64,000 nt of DNA from Xenopus tropicalis (Eukaryota > Chordata > Amphibia > Anura > Pipidae), in contig NC_030677.2 of assembly GCF_000004195.4 (NCBI RefSeq), forward strand, positions 46,873,142 through 46,937,141, written 5' to 3'. Each line of letters opens with the position of its first letter. The first letter of the stretch is position 1. Positions 33,983 through 46,590 of the stretch are shown in pieces. Position numbers and translations under genes: made by a program. The notes under the pieces are model-generated. The model did not search any database. It had not been told where the DNA came from and saw only the letters and a list, made by a program, of their open reading frames with translations.

Positions 33983-35420
33983 TTAGTCTTTCCACCCTTA
34001 TTTACTGGTAAAGCAAACAAGACGCTTTATACATCTTTAAGCAGTGATATCTAACCTCTGTAGTTACTCTTGATCACTAATACTTACCAAATCTTTCTCC
34101 ATTTGTTTTTGGTTAAAGCAACTGCCAGTGGAGCTAACAAGGCCCACAAAAAGGTCAGTGGATGTAGACCACTGAAGCAGGGTACGGTCACACATGGCCA
34201 AGTGACTGAATCAGTGTGCAACTATTTAAATGATCAGTGATCAAATATGTGGCCAAATTGCCCAATAGTAGGTTAGTCAAGCAGTGTCCTAATCAACTAC
34301 ATTTCCTGAATATCAAGTTATCAAGATATTTTGTGTCTCTATTACTCCCAGGAAGCCTTAAAGATTGTTCAAGTCCAAAGTGCAGTTGTTTAATGCAGTA
34401 TTTCAAGGTTTAGAATTTGTTGTTAAATTAAAAAATTGCTTGTACCAGTAACGCCAAGAAATGAAAAGTCCACAATACCCAAGTGCTAAAAACAGAGCGT
34501 ATATATTTATAACACAACTTTATTAACTATATAACTTGACAATGATCTATGCGCAGTATGTCTGCCATGGACATTACTGTTTGTTATTTTTATGAACCGG
34601 CTACAACAGAGAAAGAATATATTCAGCTGATAATCAAGTTGTGTCTGAACTAAGATTATCGGTGTAATTTCCCAGCTGCAAATTATGAATTTTTGGTCTG
34701 CCATTGTTCATTAACAACCAGTAAACCAAATACTAGATTTTTTTTTGCTTTAAATTTAAAAATAAAACAAGTGTGATATATCTGACTTCTTTATAATGTT
34801 AACATTTATAATGTATGTCTTTGTCCCTTGCTTTGTCTATTATTTATCATATCCAGTTCTGAGAACAAAGAGTAGTGAGTCTGTCATTTTACAAAATTAT
34901 GAATAATATCAATCACGGAAATTTACAGCTTACTTAAACACAGAGCTCTTTTAAAAAAAATATGCATTGCATCATAATGCTGCATAGGATATGATGAAAA
35001 GGTAACAACAGATGTAAAATATTTTTATGGGATTTAATGGACAGCACATAAGCATTGAAGAAATATACATTTTTTATTATGGAACAAAAGAAAAACAGTT
35101 ATGACAGCTGTGTTATATAGAACGAAGAATAAACTTTCAAATATTCTATACTGAAAAGTATGTTCTGTCCATGGATACAGTAAACTTGCTCCAAAGAAAA
35201 TCAGATTTTCATAATGCCATTAACACAGTGTGTATTGGCTTGCTGAAAAAGATGGAACCTCCATTCTGAAATCTTTGGGATGAAATTTGGACACGGATAG
35301 CACACAAAATTGATGCATTTGAGTTTTTTTTATGGTTTAATTTGATTGAATTCTTTTATTCAAATTTATACGAACTAAAAAAACTAAACTAAAATTCACA
35401 AATTTGAAAATTAATACATA
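33983..35420. other. Unannotated AT-rich sequence
   Basis: No gene or repeat is recognised. Confidence 0.4.
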
Positions 35421-36004
35421 GGGGCACATTTACTAATCCACGAACGTCCGAAAAGCGTCCGAATGCGTTTTTTTCGTAATGATCGGTATTTTGCAATTTT
35501 TTCGTAAATTGACGCGACTTTTTCGTAGCCATTACGACTTGCTCGTAAATTGACGCAACTTTTTCGTAGCCGTAGCGCCGAGTACGAAAGTTTCGGATTC
35601 ATTCAAACTTCAGTATCGTGACTTTCCTTGGGCCAGGTTGGAGCTGCAGAGTGCCATTGAGCCCTATGGGAGACTTTCCTTGGGCCAGGTTGGAGCTGCA
35701 GAGTGCCATTGAGTCCTATGGGAGGCTTCCAAAATCATGCAAAGTCTGAAAGTTTTGCCCGCAGTTTACGAGCGCTCAATACGAAAAAGTCGCGACAAGA
35801 TACGAGCATATCGTAACGGCTACGAAAAAGTCGCGACTTTTCGCGCAAATCGTAATGGTTACGAAAAAGTCGCGACAATTTACGAAAAAGTCGTGACGGC
35901 GACAAAAAAAATCGCAAAAAATACGAAAAAGTCGCAAAACGTTCGTTTCCAATCAGATTTTATCCCATTCGGGATTCGGATTCGTGGATTAGTAAATCAG
36001 CCCC
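35421..36004 (-). mobile_element. Harbinger-like MITE with two 52-bp internal units
   Basis: It starts GGGGCACATTTACTAATCCA and ends TGGATTAGTAAATCAGCCCC, with ATA on both flanks (35418-35420, 36005-36007). The body is full of ACGAAAAAGTCGCGAC / GTCGCGACTTTTTCGT inverted words. Two tandem copies of the 52-bp segment that is amplified at 14465 lie at 35621-35729, in reverse orientation. Confidence 0.8.
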
Positions 36005-38254
36005 ATAGGCTATTAAATGAGAATTACTTTGAAGAGGTTTTGCATAAACATAACTGCTGTGAATCATAAATACCCTGTTTTATCAAAAACTGAGACCTAG
36101 GATGTTCCTTACCTCAGGGTGACAGCATGATAGACAGAAATATCTGAATATATTACAATTATAGGATCTATTATTCATAATGCTTAGGACTTGGGGTTTT
36201 TTAGACAAGCAATATTTCTATAACAGGTACAAGAACAAAGTTATCATGGGAGTTTGTGACTTTGCAGTTATACTTATCTTTTTTCCATACAGTATTTGCA
36301 TATATTCAGTATATATTTATAGTAATGAGACTCATGCACTCACAGATAAAAGACTGTACTTTTTATACTGATGAACAATGTAGTAAAATGTCTTAGAAAA
36401 TATAGATAAAATGTGTATATTGAAGAAAAAACACAATGCCCTCAAGAAGATCTTTAAAATGTACTATGGTTGATAATAATTTGCAATGCAATAACTGCCT
36501 GATGAACAAAAATACAGTGAAATATATAAATTTTCATTCTTCACTAAGGGGCACAAAAAATATTTGTGTTTTTTCTGGCCTTAAAACTCAACATGGTATA
36601 AATTCATATTAAACTCAATTATTGCTGTATTTATAAAATGTCACGATAATGCTTGAATCGTTCGTACTAAAATTTTGAGTTTACATTCGAAAATTTTTCA
36701 ACTTGAAAGTATTGTTAAAACTAGAGAAATTTGAGTTTAAGTGGGCGTTTGTTTCCATTCATCCTCTTTATTTTTCCCAAACAGGAATTGCTCTAGCAGC
36801 CATTTTAGGAGCATTGGCACTCTTGTAAAACAATAATGTGTTTAAGTTTCACTTGAAACTGGGTGAAATAGAAAAGTGTGAAATAGAAAACAATGAGGGG
36901 ATTAGGTTCCTCTTGAAGCTAGGTGAAACTGAAAACAAAAAAAAGTTAACTAAACATTAATAAATCACGAATTATGGAAGTTAAAACTTAAATTTTTCAT
37001 GGAACAATAAAGAAAAAAATCTGACGAAACCCATTCATAAACTTTGAAATTATCTAGAAGAAAAATCCGACTTTATCTCAAAATTGCTTAGTGTATATTT
37101 TGTTGTTACAGTACATAACTTCTAACACACAATGTTTGCATGATGTTTATCAGATGTACAACTAATGACTTCAAATACATTTTTTTAGGATTCTTTTTCA
37201 ACATTTTTTTCAACACAAGGTAACCTCCAATCTGGGAACAGACAAGATTCAGCAACATAGTTAGTCTACATGGCTTATTTATAGTCTACACTGCTTATTT
37301 AGTAAATCTTTAGAAAATCTTAATTTCCAGTTAAAATATATAAACCTAAAACAATACATGTGTAAAAATGTGTAAATGTATCATACTACTCTAAAGGCAG
37401 TGTATTCGTATATGAATATAATAGTAGTATAGCAATATTTTGATAACATTTCATTTTTTAGTGCCAAATCCCATGCAGTGAAAGGAAACATACTTATCTC
37501 AAAAGCAACAGATTCCCATATTTTCTATAATATCCTTAGTATGAAGTCATATTATCTATCACCTCTGTCAAAAAGAATTCCTAAGAATTCTAACCTTTCA
37601 GACTTTCCTCTCCCATTATGGGCTTTATGATTTATTATAACTGATAGTTGTACTGACAGTTGCAAGATTTGTATTATAACCTACACCAGATCACCTCAGA
37701 CGTTGATTTTTGTATGAAATAAAGAAACTGATACAGTATTTATGATGTAGATAAGTCTATAAAAAAATATTCTGTTAATATGCCCTGATGTTGTGTCCAT
37801 CTTAAACTTTTTAGACTTTTTTTGTCTTTTGCATATGCTGTTTATTAGAGTCTAATGGACATGTCAGTTTATTAATACCTGTACATTCAATTTTCTCCAA
37901 CAGATCAATTTTTTTTCTTGGTGTTTTTTTTTTCAACAAAACAATTTGTGAGCTCAAACCTGCCAAGATTCATTCAAACCAATGGGCACATCATTGTTTG
38001 AATGAAAATAGTACTATCATTTCTGTTACTTACAAACTATTTTCTTTAGCATTAAAGTCCATGTAAATCTAACACTTGTGCTCTTTACACACATGTTTTC
38101 ATACTCGAGAAAAATCAACAGATTATAAATACCCAAGAAAAAAACTCAAGAAACACTCCATAACATTTCCAATGCTTAAAAAAAAAATAGAGACTTTTTG
38201 TAACATTCTAGTTAGATAGGAACCAGGAAGTTGGACCACTGACCAAATTCTGGC
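36005..38254. other. Unannotated AT-rich sequence
   Basis: No gene is recognised. About 36545-37080 has inverted words (ACTCAA/TTGAGT, AATTTTTC) and may be an old MITE without clear ends. 37080-38254 is plain. Confidence 0.4.
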
Positions 38255-38650
38255 TCTTCAGTAAGTAGGGGGTGCCCAACCAGTCATCGACACCCTTTTG
38301 GGGCCCCTGACTTTCTGCTTCGGTACTGGCTGGGAACCTACTAATTTTGGAGTTTTAGACTACAAGCAAGGATGAGACATAAACTAAGGCTAAGGTCAAG
38401 ACGAAGTCGAAAACTGGAAAAACACACCAAAACAAGGCTTAGCAGGATCTGAGGCAACCAGAAGCCAGCTTGGCCAAAGAGGGAATGAAAGCAGAGGTTT
38501 ACATAGGGAGTTTTGGCACCAAAACATAAAAATACATCAACATTTCCCTGTGCATAGGTATGCACGAATGCGCACAGAAGCCCTGAGATGCACCCATTGG
38601 TCGGCGCAAACCATGGTAGGGGAACACGCCCCGGCCGACGGTGCACCTTA
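38255..38650 (-). repeat. Less AT-rich block of unknown family
   Basis: GTAGGGGGTGCCCAACCAGT to CGCCCCGGCCGACGGTGCAC. On the minus strand it is C/T-rich and resembles in style 1760-2045 and 15640-15915. It may be a decayed LTR. I saw no paired ends or primer-binding site. Confidence 0.3.
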
Positions 38651-39072
38651 CCCTTTTCTTTGAATTTTCAGGAATTTTCAGGAATTTTCTCCCCTTTAGT
38701 AAAAAGTGGGGTTTTTTGTTCATTATAACAGAATTATACTATCATAGTTTAAAATATTTAGAGAGCAGAATTTAAGCAAATTTTTACAAGAATATTTGCT
38801 ATTTATTTGTTCTCAGACTTCTGTTCACTAACACAACCCAAAAAGTTCTGAACTCCTCTGACACTGTGTTCATTGGTTTGAATGGTTCTCATCATCTCTG
38901 AGTTCCATGGGTCAAAAAGTACAACTGAATTATCCTTTAGTAAATCTCTGCGTAAATTATTCCTAACTAAAACACTGGGCAATGCTATTTTTTTTAAAGG
39001 TAACCAATTACTTTTAATCAATGGATAAGTAAGCCTTGTATTTTTAAATCCCCTTAAAAGACTAAACAGCCC
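38651..39072. other. Unannotated sequence
   Basis: Nothing is recognised. Confidence 0.4.
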
Positions 39073-39477
39073 CCGGAATAACATACCTTTCTCCCTGCAT
39101 TCAGTCGTATTTTGTTTCTAAACAAAAAATCAACTGCAGCTTTTTTAGCTACTCTGTTTTCAAGTGTGAAGCTCCACCCCCTTTTCTTTTCTGAGCTCCC
39201 CTTCTCTCTTTGGCTGTAAAGATGGGCAAAGAGGTGCCTACTGCACACGGCTAATTGATTTCCATTGGAGCAGAAGCAGCAAGTATGCACAGTAGGCACC
39301 TCTGCAACCATCTGCCCAGTCAGAGGGAGCAACAGAGTGCTTAGAAAAGGAGAGGAGGTGGAGCTTTATGCTAGATAAGGAAAAAGCCAAACATGATGCA
39401 GTTGAGTTTCTTGTGCTGTAGAAATGAATAAAGCTGTAGAAATAAAATAATGCAGAAATAAAGGTATGTTATTCTGG
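39073..39477. mobile_element. DNA element with 18-bp terminal inverted repeats
   Basis: CCGGAATAACATACCTTT at 39073 and AAAGGTATGTTATTCTGG ending at 39477 pair with one mismatch. The interior has second-order inverted words (GAGCTCCCC/GGAGGTGGAGCTTT and GCACAGTAGGCACCTCTGC / GAGGTGCCTACTGCACACGG). The superfamily is unknown. Confidence 0.65.
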
Positions 39478-39569
39478 GCACAATTTAAAATAATTTTAGA
39501 GATAGAAAAAGGTTTATTTATTTTTCAAATGAAATCTCCTGCTCCCCAATTTTTAATCTTATGTTGGGG

Positions 39570-39691
39570 ATTCATTTCTGCCGTTTCACAATTTTTTTGG
39601 TGTCTTGCGAATTTTCCACCGTTTCGCATATTTTTTCAAAGATTTGTGAATTTTTCAATGAAGCAAAATGGGAAAGATTCGCTCATCACTA
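39570..39691. mobile_element. hAT-like MITE, right-end fragment
   Basis: It ends AGATTCGCTCATCACTA at 39691, the TAGTGATGAGC-family terminus, preceded by GAAGCAAAATGGGAA. The left end is absent. Confidence 0.55.
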
Positions 39692-39824
39692 TTTATAAAT
39701 TTTCTCTGATTTGTATTAACTAGCAAAATGAGCTTGCCATGAAGTAGAAAGAGAGCAGTCTTCATAAACTGGTAGCAAGTTATAAATTTACAGTTTCCTT
39801 TTGTTGCCCATAGAAAGTTCTGGC

Positions 39825-40104
39825 TAAGGGTGATGGCCCTAGGAGAGATTAGTTGGCCACCCCCCTTAATCTTAGCTACTGCAGGAAACTAATTCCCCCC
39901 AAATGTGTTTCCACTGGCAATAAAGTGAATCGCCATTGGAAAGGCATATGTGTTGCTTTCTTTTCCAAAGTCACACAAAGGCATATGCCTTTGCACCAGT
40001 GATTCACTTCATTGGTGGTGGAAACACATTTCAGGGAGATGAGTTGCCCGCAGTAGCCGAGATTTACTGCGGGCAACTAATCTTCCCATGGAATATTACC
40101 CTTA
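39825..40104. mobile_element. Palindromic MITE, TAAGGGTGATGG ends
   Basis: TAAGGGTGATGGCCCTAGGA and AGATTAGTTGGCCACC on the left pair with GGGCAACTAATCTTCCCATG and GAATATTACCCTTA on the right. The inner arms GTGTTTCCAC / GTGGAAACAC and GGCATATGTG / ATATGCC are also inverted. It is non-coding. Confidence 0.7.
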
Positions 40105-42085
40105 TTGGGCAGACAAGCACTTAGATACAGTCTTTTTTAGATAAAATTCTTTTTATATTAAGTTCTATTTATAATGTATATTCTGTTTTAATGATGTGAT
40201 GATCAATAACACATCACTGGATGAAATGGTTAAGAAGATTAAAACAATGTTTTATCTGATTGCATGTAATATTCAGGCAATATAAAAGAACACAAAAGGC
40301 CACTGTTATGATGAAGTTAAGTTAAATTCCAGCAGAGCTTCTACAGTCAGTTATATCACCTTATTAAAACAAGACACCACTTGATCTCGTTAGTAAGTGT
40401 TTTACAATATCATAATAAGGAAGTTTCTAAATTATAATCTAGAAGATAAACATTTGAAGATGACCACAATTGTTACCAATTAAAGATAAAAACAAGTGAA
40501 CAATATAAACCATTTGCCTGCTGGTTTAAAATGATGGCACTGCAATTGTTGTTGCAACCTTCTGTTGATAATCTAAAGCACTCTGGTCTGGTCTTTGTTA
40601 AATTAGTGATTTCTCAGCTGATTTATAGATTGTCTGATTTATGATTCATTGCTGTTAAAACATAACTGTTTGATGGAGATGATAAAAGTCACCAATAACA
40701 AGCAAGAGTGGTGTGTTCACTTTTATCCCCATGTTTAAAAAGCTGCTGTCAAATGTTGGTCACGTTTGCTGAACCTCTGCTCTCTATTTCAGAACAATCT
40801 CAGAATTCAAAGGAAAGCTGTGTGTTTGTCCAGTCGTGCAGGCTGTGTAGTTTGGTATGAAGGTGAAACGTCTAAAGTATAGAGTTTTACAATGAACATA
40901 CCAAGCAACTTTGAGTAAACACAAAATGGTAATTGTCGTTCTCTAAGTTTTTTCAAAGAAATAATGCAGAAAGGATACAATTAAAATATTTCAATCAGGA
41001 AGGTTTATTTATCATAGATACGCAGTGTTTTATTCTTTTGCACGGTTGTTTTAACAACCTCCCGTGCCTGACATTTTCTTATATTATTTTCTGTTACAGC
41101 TCAGCAAGAAGAGCAGTACTTTAGCCAGTCATAGGCTAGCAATAATTACAGGGGCTATACACTCAGTGCCCCCTGAAAGTATCATTGTGCTAAAATCTTT
41201 TGTGCTCAGCCTCCTCTGAAGGTAACATGGCATGCCAGGAGAGAAATAAAAGCATGTACTTCCATTGTGCCCTTAACAACTATGGCCCCTACTTCCCATT
41301 CAACTGCTTTTGAACCTTATCCCTTTGTTCAACCTAAACTCTTGGTCAACCCTGACACTGCAAAAAAAGACATTTTATTTATAAAGAATGCACTAAAGCA
41401 ACATCAATACAATGAAAGCTGATATGCTGCAATAGGCACCCATTTTCGGTTTAGCAGAGCTTCATTCTTTTAGTTTAGTTTGATATTAGTAGTTATCACT
41501 GAATATAACCTGACCCACAGAAGTTGTTGGCTGAGGTGCTTTAGGCATCCCAATTCCATCTGTGGAATCTGTGCCCATGCTGCTCCTTCTACCTGTCAAG
41601 TCAAGTGCTAATTATATGGAGCCAGCAAGGAACCTTTTTCGGTTGAAAAACAAAAGAAGATACACAGTAGCATTGCAAAATAAAACAAAAGGGGCAATAT
41701 TTGGTCCCATAATACATAATTATTCTGCTTTGTCTTTCTTTTACACCTGAGAACTCCAATAGCCTAAAAAATATTTTTTATTTTTATAATTTTGTAGTAT
41801 TTGTGTAAATAAAATATATATATATACAAACTGCTATAATGATTATACTTTTCAGACTCACCTATATATTTTCTAGTGTGTCTTCTTACTGCTGTGTGGT
41901 TGTTATTTATTTATTTCTTGCTATTTATTTAGTGCTGACACAATTTTACAGCACTTTGGTGATATGACAAAAGACATTTGGCTTACAGAGACTATCTTTG
42001 TATGCATTTAAATTTCCCTGCTTAGATCTAATTTTTTTAAATTGTATGTTGATAAAGTACTTCCACATCTACTAAACAATAATTT
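40105..42085. other. Unannotated; repeat-poor block about 40380-41150
   Basis: About 40380-41150 shows no mobile-element signature and has balanced, non-repetitive composition; see findings. About 41150-41350 and 41500-41760 have no recognised features. TA simple repeat lies at 41814-41826. Confidence 0.4.
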
Positions 42086-42250
42086 AAGTATTAATTAATA
42101 GGATTGTTTTGCCTACAATAAGGATTAACTATATCTTAGTTAGAATCAAGCACAAGGCACATTGCTTAAAATTGACTCTATGTAGGATGGCCTTTCCATA
42201 CTTGAAGATTTCTGGATAATGGGTTTATAAATAACAGATCCCACACCAGT
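42086..42250 (-). mobile_element. TACAGGTATGGGATCC-family fragment
   Basis: AATAGGATTGTTTTGCCTAC, AATAAGGATTAACTATATCT and, at the right, TTTCTGGATAATGGG then ACAGATCCCACACC match the 8300-8565 copy in the same orientation. Both termini are decayed. Confidence 0.55.
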
Positions 42251-42671
42251 ATTAGTGTGACTAAAGTGGGCCCTTCTAACAGTTTAAAGAGTATTATTTT
42301 TTTGGTTGTTGCTACCTGTGGTTAATTATCAGGACAGGAGTCTTTTGGAGCTTGTTCTAGGCCAAATGTACAGAGGTGTTGACTCTGTACATTTGTTATA
42401 TCACGTTTAGATAATATTTCAGTGCTAGAAATATTTGTGGGATTCCATGTATCTTGGGATGTCTTTAGCTAAGACCGTTGTTTTAAACTTAAGGGATTTG
42501 GGATGTTTGCGCTAGCTGATATAGCAGGGTCGGGCTGTACCTAGTCTGCTTTGCATTGTGTGTTATTTGAATTATGGGGTGTGGTATTACCCATTCTTGG
42601 TGTCTGAAAGCTGTGTGTCTTCTGTCTCCTTCATCTTTGGCTAATTTGCCCCCATTCCATGTAGCATCTAT
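42251..42671. other. Unannotated sequence
   Basis: Nothing is recognised. The last part reads into the composite tandem duplication. Confidence 0.35.
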
Positions 42672-43445
42672 ATGAACAGATAACAGGGTTATGTCTCAAT
42701 GTTTGGGTTGTGTGCTCAAATATTATTCTCTAATTGGTTATACTGATTATCCAGATTTTACTCTGTTTTATTGGATTATTTTTGCCTCCTTATGGTTTCA
42801 TTTCATTTACAATTTATATGAACAGATACCAGGGTCATGTCTCACTGTTCAATATTCTTGTTTAATATTCTTCTCTTACTAGCTATAGTGCTTGTCCAGA
42901 TTTCATTATGTTTTACTGGAGTAATTTTACTTCCTTATGGTTCATTCTGTAATATTTTATATGTTTATTTAATATTGGTCTGTATGTTTATCCCACACCT
43001 GCTAATTTATTATTGTTTATACTGGTTGTCCAGTGGCTCTTTTGTCCTTATTCCATATATGAACACATAACAGGGTTATGTCTCAATGTTTTGGTTGTCG
43101 GTCCAAAAATTCTTCTCTTATTGGTTATACTGGTTGTGCAGATTTCACTATGTTTTATTGGATTATTTTTACCGCCTTATGGTTCCATTTCATTTAGCAT
43201 CTATATGAACAGATAACCGGGTTACGCCTTAATGTTTGGGTTGTCTGCCCAAATATTATTCTATTAGCTATACTGGTTGTCCAGATTGTCCAGATTGTCT
43301 CTGTTTTATTAGATTATTTTTACCTACTTATAGTTCATTCTGTAATATTTTATACAGGTCTCTTTCATATTGGTCTGTATATACTGTATATCCCACACCT
43401 GCAAATTTATTCCTTGAAAGCACCTTGCTAAATTTTATATTCCAT
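42672..43445 (+). repeat. Two diverged copies of a 387-bp composite unit
   Basis: ATGAACAGATAACAGGGTTA-like boxes start at 42672, 42818, 43059 and 43205, giving spacings of 146, 241 and 146 bp. Each 387-bp unit thus holds a short (146) and a long (241) subunit. The long subunits share TTCATTCTGTAATATTTTAT and CCCACACCTGC, absent from the short ones. Shared words in all: TGTTTTATTGGATTATTTTT-type and CCAGATT. Frames of 63-77 codons are hydrophobic by composition only. Confidence 0.7.
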
Positions 43446-44355
43446 TCCTAACAACTTCAAAACTTCAATATATTAAGTAATATTGATTAATCCTCACATA
43501 CATGAATCTGTTTTTTTACATCTTGTATAACAGCCAGTATCAACTGACACATTGCTCCACAAACTGAAATGGTTGAGTAGAAAATTAGCTGTATAAGGCT
43601 ATAAAAGATAGGCACTTGTTCTTTTGACTGAAATGCTTTAAACTGTTTCTCTTATGGCTTGAAGACATAGATTGTTTTTAGAAACCCTTTGAAGCTATTT
43701 TCTTTGCTGCTACAAAAAAATCTCTCCAGTGTAATAATAGTTCCACCAGAAAACGCAGTCTATGATAAAACTTCAAGAGTCATGGCAAGAACCTGAGAGA
43801 GGGTTTTGATCTAAATCCCTGTGGGGCACGCACATTTGTGTCGCTTTTCAGAACTATTCTTTCAAATTATTAGAGCATTATTTTCTAAGGAAAGAAAACA
43901 AATAGCAAGGCAAACACAAGTGATTTTAATTTGAATACTGCTGGAATTACAGAACATTAATATGGTGAACATCAACAAATGAATATAGTCCCAAGCAAAG
44001 ACTATCCATACTAAAGAGCTCATTGATACACACAATCCTTAAGAGGTTTACTACAATGAATTATTCATTATTCAATCTTTAATCAATGTTATATCCTTTT
44101 TAATGTATGATATTGTTATTGTAGTTTACATGCATGCTTTATTTATTCAGTTTAAAGGTTAAACTTTTAATCAGTAGACAACTTTTATATATGTATGTTT
44201 TCATTTTAATTTTGTATTGTTTGGCACTCCACATACACTAGTCCCAAATAGATTAAAGAATAGGAAAACCTATTTATATTTTAACTGGCAGGAATATTGA
44301 TAAAATGCATTACTTTTTTTATTACAATAATGTCTGTGTGATAGGACTGTACTAA
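43446..44355. other. Unannotated, repeat-poor sequence
   Basis: No mobile-element signature or gene is recognised; about 43480-44000 has balanced composition. Confidence 0.4.
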
Positions 44356-44466
44356 GGGGCAGATTTATCAAATTAGAAATTAGAGTTTACCACAATAAAA
44401 GCCCATTGCTCTAGAGAGTGGTGGAATTTTACTGTGGTGAGCTCTAATTTCACAATTAATCTGCCC
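44356..44466. mobile_element. Very short palindromic MITE with TAA duplication
   Basis: It starts GGGGCAGATTTATCAAATTA and ends CACAATTAATCTGCCC. TAA flanks exactly at 44353-44355 and 44467-44469. The arms GTTTACCACAATAAA / TTTTACTGTGGTGAG and TTAGAGTTTACC pair around a short loop. The length is only 111 bp. Confidence 0.75.
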
Positions 44467-44559
44467 TAATTGTAAAGTCAATTAAATTATTTGGTGTATA
44501 ATTTGGGAAAACACTACCACTGCTTCAATGTGCCCCATGTAGGAAAACACTAGTAGACA

Positions 44560-44717
44560 AATAGACTGCGCCTATTTCAACGTGACAATGCCCATTTTGA
44601 CGCAGCCGCACCCAAATTGACGCGGCCATGCCCATTTTCTCTGAAACAATTCACCAATGGCGAAATGCGCAAATTCAATGCGTATCCATGCCTGGCAAAA
44701 AAATTCACTCATCACTA
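44560..44717. mobile_element. hAT-like MITE, right-end fragment
   Basis: It ends ACTCATCACTA at 44717, preceded by CCATGCCTGGCAAAAA and ACAATTCACCAATGGCGAAA, shared inverted with the 22496 element. The left end is missing. Confidence 0.55.
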
Positions 44718-46250
44718 TTATGCAGTAGATCATGCATATGGTGTTTAGGGTAGCGCTGAGGAAATCAAAGGGGCAGACGAGGTGGGAGAAGCAACAAGGG
44801 AGTTCCATAATGGTTGCATCTAAAGAATCAGGTGCATGCAACACTCTTGCCCAAACACCAAATATTTGTAAGATTTACTGAAAAGTGCGCAATTGCATTA
44901 ATATCGATTCATTTACAATAGGCGCAATGCCCTACCCCCTTTTGACTACAATGACACTGGTGTTCTGGGGGCAACACTGCATGAGAAAACAACATAGCAG
45001 TTGCACTCAAAAATCAAACATTGCTCACCGCACTTGCAGACGTAAATTGCTATCCTATAATGTAAACAGAAATATCTTAATTAAAAAATTCATACATTAA
45101 ATTAAATAAATTAATCATTTTAAAGTATAGTTCAAAATATATTAGAACATTGAGGGACCCAAGCAATGTAGTAAGAAGTTTGTATATTCTAGTGGAGTCT
45201 GTTTGGGATATCTCTGGGCACTCTGTTTCCTTATACACCCCAAGCTCATAAAGGCAGGTGAATAGACTACTGATATACAGTAGTTGACCATTGTGTTTGT
45301 GAATGTGACCGGAACCTTAAATTGTAAATTCCATTGGGACAGGGAACAATATGAGTGATGAACATTCCCTAGAAAAACCTACCTCGCAAGTCAGTGCTGC
45401 ATGGATAAAGGATATTCGTAATAATTTTAACTGCCACTGATTAAAAATTATTACAAAGGCAGACACTCTAAAAATGCTCAGAAGTTTCAAAAATCCTAAA
45501 TTAGATAAACTACTTTATGAAAAAAAAGTTCTCTATATTAGAAGAGAAGTGACCTTAGGCACTTTTCTAGCTGAAATAGTTTATAAATATTTTAAAACTC
45601 ATATGGAGAGTTTCATATCTCCATCAGCATTCAGTGCCATCAAGCAAAGCAATGATGTTTTGTCACTAATAACAGCTTATCTCAAGCCGTGCTGACTCAT
45701 TACAACAGAGTCTGCTTTCCGAACAAGTGCTATAATGATGCCATAAAAATACACAAGATAAATCATTCTTAGTTATCGAACAGGCGACAGTGAGCAACAC
45801 ACATGGCCCATGAATTTTCATGAAAAGTGTCTGACACACATTCAAAGGAAATTTTATTTTGTGACTTTTAGGAGAAAATCGTTACCCATAATCGAACAAG
45901 CATGACATTTCTTCATGAACTACCCTTCAAGGTTAAATGTTTAAAGTCAGAATCATAAAAAAATCAAAGTAAAAATGCCATACATTACTATTTGTACAAT
46001 ATTCAAACGTCTTTAAAGAAGAGGAAAAAAACAAAGCCAGGGCTTGCAAGTTCTGTTTTGTATAATGATTTGCTGCTCAGGATTTGCTCTAACAAACTCA
46101 GTAATTAGCAATACACCAGGCTGGTAACCTATTACAACCACAATCAAATACAAGAAAAAGCTACCTTCTGATTGGACACTTTGGGGCCACCAATTTTCGC
46201 CAATTAAAAGCATGATTGGAAAAAATTATCGTAACCACATATAATACCAC
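44718..46250. other. Unannotated; repeat-poor block about 45180-45860
   Basis: No repeat is recognised. A 73-codon frame (45474-45695) is not assignable to any family. The stretch around 45600-45850 is discussed as a candidate conserved non-coding sequence. Confidence 0.4.
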
Positions 46251-46590
46251 ATATAATTTCTGATGTGTGAAAATTGCTTGAAGATTTTTTCTTGGTCATG
46301 AAATTTTCATATCCGAACGATCGTAAACGGTGTGAAAATCTTTCTGGCTTTGAAACTTCAATGCAGGATGTTGGAAGCCTCCCATAGGACTCAATGGCAC
46401 TCTAGAGTTCCAACCTGGCCTAAGCTTGAATAAATTCTGAAATGATCGTAGTCGTGGAAGTTAACAAAAACCATGAAACAGTCATACTATTTTAATGATA
46501 TTATCATGGTCATTACGAAAAGTTCTAAAAACTAGAAAAAATAAAAAAATTTTCTGAAAAAAAAAATTTGTGGTTTAATGAATGGACCCC
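46251..46590 (+). mobile_element. Harbinger-like MITE fragment with one 52-bp unit
   Basis: The right end TTTAATGAATGGACCCC closes at 46590. The interior carries one copy of the segment amplified at 14465 (CCTCCCATAGGACTCAATGG, CACTCTAGAG at 46379-46408) plus CGAACGATCGTAAACGG. The left end is not clear. Confidence 0.6.
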
